NCBI RefSeq assembly: GCF_024813435.1
Contig: NZ_JANAEZ010000001.1
Location: 806,001 to 870,000, forward strand
DNA: 64,000 nt
Source: Cognataquiflexum gelatinilyticum
Lineage (GTDB): Bacteria; Bacteroidota; Bacteroidia; Cytophagales; Cyclobacteriaceae
Direction: 5' to 3'
Under the pieces are notes generated by a model that searched no databases, was not told where the DNA came from, and saw only the letters and a list, made by a program, of their open reading frames with translations. Position numbers and translations under genes: made by a program. Of this stretch, positions 7,981 through 15,336 are shown in pieces. How positions within the stretch are numbered: the stretch's first letter is position 1; every line of letters starts with the position of its first letter.

Positions 7981-9777
7981 CTATGCTTTGACCAATTCCA
8001 TGGAGCTTATTTTTTCTTTCAATTCTGAAAGCTGATTCCTCATTTTCTCCACTACCTCTTCTGTATCAATTGGAAAAGAAGCAATCAATTCCTGGTAATA
8101 GGCAATTCCCTGAGAAAGGTTTGCTTTGAATTTATCCACATAGGATTCAAACTTCTGCGTTTTTTCGGGAAGGGATTTGCTGATTTCATGTTGAAGGTGT
8201 TGTACATACAATTGCAGTTCCTTTACAAATACCTGTGGCCTTTCAGGATCAAGTATGATATTGGCTTTCCCATATATGTGATCTAACATCTCTTTAAGGC
8301 TAAAAACCCCTTTAAAATAAGCCAGATTGGGACCCGGACATATGGTTACAGCCCTTAGGTTTCTTTTTGGTTCTTCTCCTTGGTTTAGGATGACTGAAGC
8401 ACTTAGCCCTTCACAAAGACAGTCTTTTTCCAATACCTCCTCCAATACCGGTAAGGTAGTGTCTCCGGTCGCAAATTGTTTCAACTTGAGGTTTTGGTAT
8501 TCGCGCGATGCAGTGCAGATGGGTTTCGCAGAAAATTCGGTACTGAAAGAAAGAAACTTCTTATAACATGGGCTTCCCGGTCTGTTTTTTTCAATCCTCG
8601 AAAGCCGCTGTTCCTCCCCGCTGCTGTTGCGGAGGTTATTGAAAGGCACACCCAAAGGCGAAGCATGGCTCAGGTAATAATCTGATTTTCGGGATTGGAT
8701 CAACCTGTCCAAAGTATCCTTGTCCACACTCGTCGCTTCAGGTACGAGCAAAAAAGGGCTTCCCCAACCTGTACCATCGAGTTGGTAATAATTCATCAGG
8801 AATTTGTCTTCAGCTGCAGTACCAATGCCACCCTGATAGGTGATTTTCGGCATGATAGCTTCAGGAAGAAGATGGGTTGCTTTATCAGTCAAAGCCTTTT
8901 GGCAAGTATCAAACAATACCTGTCTCAATTCCTCCTTGTTGTTTTTGAATTCCTCCAAAATCGGGCCGATCAACAGACCGTCTGTGGCGAAGGCATGACC
9001 CCCACAGTTGAGTCCTGATTCTATCCTGAATTCCGATACCCACAATCCTTTCTTTGCCAAAAACCTTCCCTGAATCAAAGCGGAACGATAATCACTTACT
9101 TTCAGGATGATGCCTTTTTTGATTTTTCCATTTTCGTCAGGAAAAAAATCTTCGAACTGCTCAGCATAGCCATAAAGCGCAGGATTCATCCCTGCAGAAA
9201 ATACAACGGAAGATTCCAAATCACTTTCTGCAAATCCCCTAAGGGCAGAGAGGGCATCTGAATATTCCCTTGGCAGTTCATTTCCTTCTTTGTCAAAGTT
9301 GATTTTGTCCACTTTGGTCATGATGTTGACATCAATTTTGCCGGGGGAAATGGCGGCTTTCAACCTGTTTTGGATGGCTTCTTTGGCTTCTCCGACCTCT
9401 TGCTTCATTCTTTCATAAAGCACTTTCAGACCATGGTTTTCTGGTAGCAGAGTGAAATATTCATTGATGGCTACACCGTAATCAAATGATTGGGATTTGA
9501 GTTCTTCTATTTGCTTACTCACAGCATCGTGTATCAAATTGAGGTAGGCTTTGATCCTGTTGGCACGGGAATCATCGGTTTTGTCGGAAATCGGTAGGTA
9601 AGGAATCTGTAATTTTCTGCTGTAAATGCGCCTAAGGTCTTCCAACATGTGGTCATCCATGATCGAGACTACCGAGGAAATACCATATTTGGCTACTTTG
9701 ATCGGTGTATCAGCGGTAAAACCCAATCCCATAACAGGGATATGGAAACTGTGCGTAGTGGTGTGGGAATTGAACAT
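7981..9777 (-). CDS. Conserved protein of unknown function, possible FMN TIM-barrel (nitronate monooxygenase-like) with many cysteines
   Basis: A 598-residue protein, apparently cytoplasmic (no signal peptide). The opening MGLGFTADTPIKVAKYGISS and the later YQGGIGTAAEDKFL followed by GTGWGSPFLLVPEATSVD resemble the first strand and the flavin-phosphate loop of FMN TIM barrels of the 2-nitropropane dioxygenase type. The resemblance is partial and I do not assign a reaction. Cysteines in SGLNCGGHAF, GSPCYKKF, KPICTASREY, KDCLCEG and TICPGPN could bind metal or an Fe-S cluster. The C-terminal 100 residues look like a coiled coil. A Crp/Fnr-like box lies upstream (9880-9893), and the next genes downstream are for NO defence, which suggests an anaerobic or nitrogen-oxide role. 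Confidence 0.6.
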   Translation of the reverse strand: MFNSHTTTHSFHIPVMGLGFTADTPIKVAKYGISSVVSIMDDHMLEDLRRIYSRKLQIPYLPISDKTDDSRANRIKAYLNLIHDAVSKQIEELKSQSFDYGVAINEYFTLLPENHGLKVLYERMKQEVGEAKEAIQNRLKAAISPGKIDVNIMTKVDKINFDKEGNELPREYSDALSALRGFAESDLESSVVFSAGMNPALYGYAEQFEDFFPDENGKIKKGIILKVSDYRSALIQGRFLAKKGLWVSEFRIESGLNCGGHAFATDGLLIGPILEEFKNNKEELRQVLFDTCQKALTDKATHLLPEAIMPKITYQGGIGTAAEDKFLMNYYQLDGTGWGSPFLLVPEATSVDKDTLDRLIQSRKSDYYLSHASPLGVPFNNLRNSSGEEQRLSRIEKNRPGSPCYKKFLSFSTEFSAKPICTASREYQNLKLKQFATGDTTLPVLEEVLEKDCLCEGLSASVILNQGEEPKRNLRAVTICPGPNLAYFKGVFSLKEMLDHIYGKANIILDPERPQVFVKELQLYVQHLQHEISKSLPEKTQKFESYVDKFKANLSQGIAYYQELIASFPIDTEEVVEKMRNQLSELKEKISSMELVKA

Positions 9778-9827
9778 AAGCGGGTACTTTTCTATTTTTT
9801 TTAATTGTAAAGACCAATTGAAGCTGG

Positions 9828-9835
9828 CAAAGCTA
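9828..9835 (-). promoter_or_regulatory. -7 promoter element of the 598-residue gene
   Basis: Reads TAGCTTTG on the minus strand (TAnnTTTG), about 50 bases before the ATG at 9777. Confidence 0.45.
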
Positions 9836-9879
9836 AAAGCATTGACAGCCCGATTAGGAAACCCGGATCATCTCCCTAT

Positions 9880-9893
9880 ATGATTTTGGTCAT
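9880..9893. promoter_or_regulatory. Crp/Fnr-like binding site (598-residue gene)
   Basis: ATGATTTTGGTCAT, a 5-4-5 dyad with one mismatch, like those at 5063 and 13945. Its near edge is 44 bases from the -7 box, exactly two 22-base steps, giving a class I-type position near -64. It lies in the 330-base gap 9778-10107, where I see nothing else. Confidence 0.5.
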
Positions 9894-10107
9894 AAAAATT
9901 GAGAAATAAATCAAACCCAATCCAAGCAGGCATATCAAAAACCCTTTAAAAACTGAAAGCTTTTGATATAAAAAAAGGCAGTCTATCCAATCAAAAACCT
10001 AAAATGTAAAAACTCCGTATCATTTTTGGCTATTCTTAATTTTCATTTGTTTATTCGACCAAAATTGTTCTTTTATTTGAACCCCAATCCCACACTCAAT
10101 CAAAACT

Positions 10108-11487
10108 ATGAAAGCAAAACACCTCCTTTCCTCTGCAGTTTTTCTTTTCATCTTGACTCTTTCACTTTTTTCCCAAGCAAATGCACAGGGCATTTATACT
10201 GCCAGGGGGTATTGGGAAGAATCCAACAAGGAAACTTACAGGATCATCAAACAAAAAAGCAATACAGGCATCGTCCTATCAGCTGATGAATCCTCTTACC
10301 TGAATGATTATGAAACCTACCTTTCCAATTATTTCTCTAGGCTTACGGATGATGAAAAGTCGGTTTATGAAAAAATGAAACCCCAATGGGACAGGGAGAT
10401 ATTTGGACCCCAACAAACAGCCATAGTCGAAGAGGAATTTGAATGGAGAGGAAGAGATTATGCTACAAATATCTTATATGGTGCTTATTATGGCGCCAGT
10501 TTGGTAGCCGTTACGGAAATCAGCAGTGCCGCTGCAGTCGGTATTCCCTTATTGACAGGAGGACTATGGGCTTTAGGACCGGTAATAGTCCCGAAAAAAT
10601 ATGAAAATATCAACCGCTCTGTCATCCGCGCAAGCAATACTGGAAAGTTTCTGGGACTTGTTTACGGTGGATCATTGGCATTGTTGGTTGCAGGCGAATC
10701 TGATAACATTGGCCAAACAGCATTAATTCTTTCTTCTTTGGGAAGTATTGCCTTGGGAGAAGTGGGTTTTAAATTACAGAAGAAAAGAAACTTCTCTGAA
10801 GGACATATAGAATTGGTCAGTCATTATGGAACCATAGGTCCATGGATTGCCGGGGCTACTTTAGGAGCTGCAGGATCCGAAAATCCCAATCTTTATGGTG
10901 CCGCCTTCTTGGCAGGTGGTGTAGGCGGAATACTTATAGCAAATAAAGTTTCTAGTAAATATGATTATACCAAAGGGGATGTAAATAACATTTCGGCATT
11001 GTCCCTGGCCACAACGGGAGTCGGTTTTGCGATTTTTGCCGAAACCCTTCAAAATGATGTTTCAAGTGCAGTCCTTCTCATTCCCGCTGCAGGTACTGTC
11101 ATCGGTACCATGCTAGGTCAAAAAGCCGTAAAAGGAGTATACCTCAACAAAAAGCAGGGAAGTACTATTGGACTTTCCACAGGTGGCGCAGCTTTGGTAG
11201 GTCTTGGACTTGCAGCGATCTTCGAAACTGACTCCCCTACTCTGTGGGTTGGTATCCCTTCTGTATTGGCTTTGGCGACACAACAGATTCTATTCAACAA
11301 GTATAAGAAAGACAACCTAGCCGGCAACTTACTTGGCAAAATCAACAAGGATAAACCTTACAGATTTTCCATGAAAGTGACACCTGAAAACTATTTTGTC
11401 AACCAACAAATGGTTGTTCCTGCCGGTATTCTCAATCCCAATGGCAATATCTCGAATCCTTTGGTCAACCTGAAACTGGCTTTTTAA
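10108..11487 (+). CDS. Secreted or outer-membrane-associated protein with four Gly/Ala-rich hydrophobic repeats, unknown function
   Basis: A 459-residue protein with a clear Sec signal peptide ending in QANAQG (about residue 27). A charged region (about 28-125) is followed by roughly four imperfect repeats of 60-70 residues (about 170-430). Each repeat has two Gly/Ala-rich hydrophobic stretches (such as GLVYGGSLALLVAG, IAGATLGAAG, LAGGVGGILIANK, STGGAALVGLGLAAIF) separated by a short charged turn. The pattern suggests helical hairpins with glycine-zipper packing or a membrane-embedded structure. I do not recognise the family. It stands alone, reading away from the 598-residue gene, and ends at a strong intrinsic terminator. 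The start is the first ATG with a good signal peptide. Confidence 0.7.
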   Translation: MKAKHLLSSAVFLFILTLSLFSQANAQGIYTARGYWEESNKETYRIIKQKSNTGIVLSADESSYLNDYETYLSNYFSRLTDDEKSVYEKMKPQWDREIFGPQQTAIVEEEFEWRGRDYATNILYGAYYGASLVAVTEISSAAAVGIPLLTGGLWALGPVIVPKKYENINRSVIRASNTGKFLGLVYGGSLALLVAGESDNIGQTALILSSLGSIALGEVGFKLQKKRNFSEGHIELVSHYGTIGPWIAGATLGAAGSENPNLYGAAFLAGGVGGILIANKVSSKYDYTKGDVNNISALSLATTGVGFAIFAETLQNDVSSAVLLIPAAGTVIGTMLGQKAVKGVYLNKKQGSTIGLSTGGAALVGLGLAAIFETDSPTLWVGIPSVLALATQQILFNKYKKDNLAGNLLGKINKDKPYRFSMKVTPENYFVNQQMVVPAGILNPNGNISNPLVNLKLAF

Positions 11488-11540
11488 AAAATTCTTATTC
11501 CCAACCTGAAATCCTTAAAAGAAATTTCTAAAACTCAAGA

Positions 11541-11610
11541 AAGCCGCAATCTTTAGAAATCTCCAACCAATCAACTGAGAATTTCTAATGGTTGCGGCTT
11601 AATTTTTTTT
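11541..11610 (+). terminator. Intrinsic terminator after the repeat protein gene
   Basis: AAGCCGCAA (11541-11549) pairs exactly with TTGCGGCTT (11592-11600), followed by a run of eight T (11603-11610). Further pairing inside (TTTAGAAATCTC with GAGAATTTCTAA) extends the stem. Confidence 0.85.
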
Positions 11611-11776
11611 ATTAAAAATCCACTAAACCCAAATTCCAAAAAATTTGTTTCGTGCCATTAGTCACACCAAATAGGTTAAATTGTCCGTAAACTTGTACTT
11701 TATTAAAAGATGGACCTGTATCAAAAACCTGCTCCCTCTTCTTTTATTCAAAACATTAAAAAAAATAAAAAGAAAT

Positions 11777-13156
11777 ATGTTCTTCGAATTAGTTTATGAC
11801 AAAAGTCTGGCGCAAGCGAGTTACGTGATCGGTTGTCAGGCGAGCGGCATTGCAGCTGTAATTGACCCAAAAAGAGACGTGGACACTTACCTCAACATTG
11901 CCAAAGCCAATAATTTTAAAATCACCCACATCCTGGAGACGCACATCCATGCAGATTTCCTGAGCGGTTCAAGAGAACTTGCTGCATTGACAGGGGCCGA
12001 GATGTACCTATCGGATGAAGGTGACAAGGACTGGAAATATGAATTTCCACACAACAAAATCAAGCACGGAGACATCATCAAATTGGGAAACATCACCTTT
12101 GAGGTACTCCATACCCCAGGTCATACACCTGAGAGTGTCAGCTTCCTGTTGACTGACCGACCGGCTACCACCGAACCTGCAATGCTCTTTACCGGGGATT
12201 TCGTGTTTGTGGGAGACGTAGGAAGACCAGACCTCCTAGAGCAGGCAGCAGGTATCAAAGGCACCCAGGATATCGGAGCCGCACAGATGTATGATTCCTT
12301 ACAGTCTTTCTCCAAACTCCAGGAATATATTCAGGTTTGGCCAGGTCACGGCGCCGGTTCGGCCTGTGGCAAAGCATTGGGTGCAGTACCGATGACGACT
12401 GTCGGCTATGAGAAAATCAGAAACTGGGCCTTGAACCTTTTGGACGACAAAGCAGCATTTTCAAAGGAACTCCTCGCTGACCAGCCCGAACCACCAAAGT
12501 ACTTCGCTATGATGAAGAAACTCAACAAGGTGGACAGAAAGCTATTGACTGAAGTACCAAAGATCAAAAACCTGACAAAGGATGAATTTGTGAAAGCCAA
12601 GAAAGAAGGCCTAAAAATAATCGATGCCAGACCTTGGGAGGATTACGCAAGAGGATTCCTAAAAGGTACCTTGAACATCAGCAACAACAACTCTTTCTCC
12701 ACTTGGATGGGTTGGTACCTGAACTATGAAGAGCATTTTGTTCTTATCGCCAACGAATCCGAAATCGAAGACCTGACCAGAAAATTGATGCGGATCGGTT
12801 TGGACAATATCCACGGATTTATCACTCCTGATCAATTGGCTTCCTTCGAAGCAGGAAATCTGGAAAGCTACAATCCTATCGACAAAGAAACTGTCAAAGC
12901 CAAACTTGAAAAAGGAAACGTGCAGGTAGTCGATGTCAGAGGGGTAGCGGAATACAAAAAAGGAAAAATCGATTCTTCAGATAACCTGTTTGTAGGTAAA
13001 CTCAACCTGAACCTTGACAAAGTATCCAAAGACAAACCGGTCATTATCCACTGCCAAGGCGGTGCTAGGGCAGCTATTGCCTACTCCATCCTGAGAGCCA
13101 ACGGATTTGACAATATCCTGAATTACTCCGGCGGCTACAACGACTGGACGGCTTAA
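11777..13156 (+). CDS. MBL-fold persulfide dioxygenase with two rhodanese domains (CstB/ETHE1-like)
   Basis: A 459-residue cytoplasmic protein. Residues 1-260 are a metallo-beta-lactamase domain of the ETHE1 persulfide dioxygenase group: ETHIHADFLSG (H56, H58, D60), HTPGHTPES (H112), TGDFVFVGDVGRPDL (D141) and VWPGHG (H191) supply the single iron site. Two rhodanese domains follow (about 268-355 and 370-459). Only the second has the catalytic cysteine (HCQGGARA, Cys426); the first has IANES where the active loop should be and is probably structural. The expected job is oxidation and sulfur transfer of glutathione or protein persulfide formed during sulfide detoxification. Start 11777 (MFFELVYDK) matches the family; an in-frame upstream extension is not supported. 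It is monocistronic with its own terminator. Confidence 0.88.
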   Translation: MFFELVYDKSLAQASYVIGCQASGIAAVIDPKRDVDTYLNIAKANNFKITHILETHIHADFLSGSRELAALTGAEMYLSDEGDKDWKYEFPHNKIKHGDIIKLGNITFEVLHTPGHTPESVSFLLTDRPATTEPAMLFTGDFVFVGDVGRPDLLEQAAGIKGTQDIGAAQMYDSLQSFSKLQEYIQVWPGHGAGSACGKALGAVPMTTVGYEKIRNWALNLLDDKAAFSKELLADQPEPPKYFAMMKKLNKVDRKLLTEVPKIKNLTKDEFVKAKKEGLKIIDARPWEDYARGFLKGTLNISNNNSFSTWMGWYLNYEEHFVLIANESEIEDLTRKLMRIGLDNIHGFITPDQLASFEAGNLESYNPIDKETVKAKLEKGNVQVVDVRGVAEYKKGKIDSSDNLFVGKLNLNLDKVSKDKPVIIHCQGGARAAIAYSILRANGFDNILNYSGGYNDWTA

Positions 13157-13182
13157 TATAATTTAATTCCCAAAACCAAAAC

Positions 13183-13209
13183 GGAGGACTGAAAGGTTCT
13201 CCTTTTTTT
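13183..13209 (+). terminator. Intrinsic terminator after the persulfide dioxygenase gene
   Basis: GGAGGAC (13183-13189) pairs with GTTCTCC (13196-13202) with one G-U pair, followed directly by seven T. It starts 26 bases after the stop codon. Confidence 0.7.
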
Positions 13210-13321
13210 GTTTTATGTGGGAAGGGTGGATTTAGAATTAATGGATATGAAACTCCTCCCGGGAGACTATTCAATTCATGGTATCAGGTCATCTTCCCCT
13301 ACCCCTCAGGTATAGTCCCGC

Positions 13322-13408
13322 CCACCATGTCCTATACTCCCCCTACCCATACTCCGTGTCTTAGCTACCCATACTCCGTGTCCTAGCTAGGGATACTCCG
13401 CCTCTGGG
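13322..13408. repeat. 22-bp tandem repeat, two near-exact copies plus degenerate flanking copies
   Basis: Units at 13343-13364 and 13365-13386 differ by one base and start CTACCCATACTCCGTGTC. A third unit at 13387-13408 is degenerate (CTAGGGATACTCCGCC), and a weaker one precedes them from 13322. It lies in the 868-base gene-free stretch 13157-14024. No coding sequence is credible here. Confidence 0.8.
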
Positions 13409-13650
13409 TTACCCTTGAGCTACTTCCCATCTTCACTATTCCTTGTAGTCCCATCCTAGATTACCCCTACCATTTCGGTATTGAAGATTCTCTTATTTAC
13501 AAAATCCGTGACCGAAATAACGCGCTAATGCACTTCTTTTTTCCATGGGCTGAGGTGCATGGCAATTCCAGGTATTATGAAGATTGTTTTAGCACCTTAC
13601 CCATGGCTTCTAATATTTCGCTCCGCCGCGGCGGACTGTTTGTTTGTAGA

Positions 13651-13924
13651 CCTTCTGCGTCAATCTGCAATATCTGCGGGAGAAAATGATCTACTATTCT
13701 CTGCGGCCTCAGTACGCTCTATGGTAAAATCAGTTAATCTGCATTGGGACCCATTGCGAAACCTTCGTGTCCTTAGCGGTAAAAGAAAAATTATCTCATG
13801 CAGAAGATAAGAATGTTTGTGAGGACACAAACAAGGGCGGAGGAGCCTTCTGAGTCAATCTGCGATTTCTGTGGGAGAAAATAAAAACCTACTATTCTCA
13901 GTTAGCTCATTGGTGAAATTTTAA
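13651..13924. repeat. Dispersed intergenic repeat, family A, two copies
   Basis: Copy one (13651-13790) has TCAATCTGCAATATCTGCGG and GAGAAAATGA, then, about 100 bases on, TTGCGAAACCTTCGTGTCC and GCGGTAAAA. Copy two (from about 13846) repeats TCAATCTGCGATTTCTGTGG and GAGAAAATA and then degenerates. The same text recurs at 25091-25225, and its second half at 23641-23700. Function unknown. The short open frames across it are not conserved between copies and are not called as genes. Confidence 0.75.
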
Positions 13925-13944
13925 TAATGGCTATAATCTATTGG

Positions 13945-13958
13945 GTGATAAATGTCAT
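13945..13958. promoter_or_regulatory. Crp/Fnr-like binding site before the PqqD/ATP-grasp operon
   Basis: GTGATAAATGTCAT is a 5-4-5 dyad like those at 5063 and 9880. Its near edge is 22 bases before the putative -7 box at 13981, the same spacing as at the FAS1 promoter, giving a centre near -42. Confidence 0.55.
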
Positions 13959-13980
13959 AAAATGCCGGAGATGGTTTTTG

Positions 13981-13988
13981 TAGCTTTA
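13981..13988 (+). promoter_or_regulatory. Putative -7 element of the PqqD/ATP-grasp operon
   Basis: TAGCTTTA, one base off TAnnTTTG. Transcription would start near 13994, about 30 bases before the ATG at 14025. Confidence 0.4.
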
Positions 13989-14024
13989 GTAGTTGGGTTA
14001 AAGCAAAATAATTGCAAAAATACC

Positions 14025-14282
14025 ATGGTAAAAATCAAGAAAAACATCGCCATCAGTGATTCGGGATTTGTGTTTGATCCCGGTTCGGGAGATTCTTATT
14101 CACTGAATCCCAGTGGACTGGAAATTGTCCATCTGATCAAATCCGGTAAGGATTTTAAGGAAATATTGGAAACTGTTACCGAAAAGTACGAAGTGGACAG
14201 CGACAGTTTCGAAAGGTATTACTATGATTTTGTTGCCACTTTGGACCAACTGCATCTCACCGATCCAAATGGAAAAGATTAA
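14025..14282 (+). CDS. PqqD-like small protein
   Basis: An 85-residue protein with the PqqD-type winged-helix layout: a short beta region (KIKKNIAISDSGFVFDPGSG), the SYSLNPSGLEIVHLI motif (about 24-38) typical of PqqD/HPr-rel-A-like domains, then GKDFKEILETVTEKYEV (about 41-57) and a C-terminal helix. PqqD domains bind peptide substrates and present them to a modifying enzyme, or occur as small stand-alone carriers. I chose the ATG at 14025 because the domain starts there; an upstream in-frame ATG at 13941 would overlap the Fnr-like box. Its last 14 bases overlap the ATP-grasp gene, so translation is coupled. No precursor peptide gene is evident between the promoter and this gene. Confidence 0.75.
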   Translation: MVKIKKNIAISDSGFVFDPGSGDSYSLNPSGLEIVHLIKSGKDFKEILETVTEKYEVDSDSFERYYYDFVATLDQLHLTDPNGKD

Positions 14283-15315
14283 ACTTACCATCGCCCTCTC
14301 GGGACTGAACAATATCGACAGCCCAGGTCCCGGAATTCCAGTGGTCAGGGGCTTGAGGGATTCCAAGGAAATCGATGCGAGAATCATCGGATTGGTCTAC
14401 GACAACCTCGAGCCGGGTCCCTACATGCATGACTTGGTGGACAAATCCTACAAAGTACCCTATCCTTCTGATGGGGTAGAGCCATTTTTGGAAAGAATCC
14501 GCTACGTCCATCAGGTAGAAAAGATCGATGTCCTCATTCCCAATTTTGATTCGGAGCTTTTCACTTTTATGAAATCCGAAAAAATCCTGCGCGAAATGGG
14601 CATCCGCACTTTTCTCCCTACCCTGCAGCAATTCGAAGAAAGACACAAATCCAACCTTCCGGAATACGGCAAAAAGTATGGAGTCAATGTTCCCTTCAGC
14701 GCACCGATTACAAGCGTGGAAGACTTCAGGAAAATGCAGGACAAGTTTGAGTTCCCCGTCGTAGTCAAAGGTAAATTCTATGATGCTTACATTGCTTATG
14801 ACATGGATCAGGTGGCGCTGTATTTCAATAAAATAGCTGCCAAATGGGGTCTTCCCATCGTCATCCAGGAATTTGTCCGGGGTACCGAAGTAAACGTGAT
14901 CGCTTTGGGGGATGGTAAGGGCAATACCATTGGTGCAGTTCCCATGCGTAAAACTTACATCACGGACAAAGGAAAAGCCTGGGGAGGAATCACTTTGGAA
15001 GACCCGACCATGATGGACCTCACCTACAAGATCATCTCCAAGACCAAATGGCGTGGAGGAATGGAACTGGAGCTTATCCGTACCAACAAGAACGAACTCT
15101 ACATGATAGAAATCAACCCGAGACTTCCGGCTTGGGTTTACCTCGCCGTGGCAGCGGGCCAAAATCTCCCTGAGGCCTTGGTCAAATTGGCCATGGACAT
15201 TCCTGTTGCACCTTTCACCAAATACGATATCGGCAAAATGTTTATCCGCTACTCATTTGACCTGATTGTTGAATTAAATGAATTTGAAAAGTTGTCCACC
15301 AAAGGGGAACTCTGA
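14269..15315 (+). CDS. ATP-grasp ligase of unknown substrate
   Basis: A 348-residue ATP-grasp enzyme related to carbamoyl-phosphate-synthase-type and amino-acid ligases. The N-terminal pre-ATP-grasp domain contains LSGLNNIDSPGPGIPVVRGL. The ATP-binding part has VVVKGKFYD (Lys167/Lys169), QEFVRGTEVNV (Glu207), and the metal-binding GGMELEL and MIEINPR (Glu268, Glu281, Asn283). It should activate a carboxylate as an acyl phosphate and join it to an amine; the substrates cannot be read from the sequence. The ATG at 14269 sits inside the end of the PqqD-like gene, and 21 bases separate its stop from the decarboxylase. Carrier, ligase and decarboxylase together suggest synthesis of an amino-acid-derived small molecule or a modified peptide. 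Confidence 0.82.
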   Translation: MEKIKLTIALSGLNNIDSPGPGIPVVRGLRDSKEIDARIIGLVYDNLEPGPYMHDLVDKSYKVPYPSDGVEPFLERIRYVHQVEKIDVLIPNFDSELFTFMKSEKILREMGIRTFLPTLQQFEERHKSNLPEYGKKYGVNVPFSAPITSVEDFRKMQDKFEFPVVVKGKFYDAYIAYDMDQVALYFNKIAAKWGLPIVIQEFVRGTEVNVIALGDGKGNTIGAVPMRKTYITDKGKAWGGITLEDPTMMDLTYKIISKTKWRGGMELELIRTNKNELYMIEINPRLPAWVYLAVAAGQNLPEALVKLAMDIPVAPFTKYDIGKMFIRYSFDLIVELNEFEKLSTKGEL

Positions 15316-15336
15316 ATCAATAAGACTTAAAAACCC

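Noticed and set aside
13321..13408. CRISPR array
   Set aside because: The units are directly abutting with no spacers, and no cas genes are nearby.
13559..13810. Open frame of 83 codons
   Set aside because: It runs through a family A repeat and has no conserved protein pattern; the other copies of the repeat do not keep the frame.
14025..14282. PQQ biosynthesis cluster suggested by the PqqD-like protein
   Set aside because: There is no PqqA precursor, PqqB, PqqC or radical SAM PqqE nearby; the neighbours are an ATP-grasp and a decarboxylase.
14257..15162. Long minus-strand frame of 301 codons opposite the ATP-grasp gene
   Set aside because: It is antisense to a gene with full domain motifs and encodes no recognisable protein.
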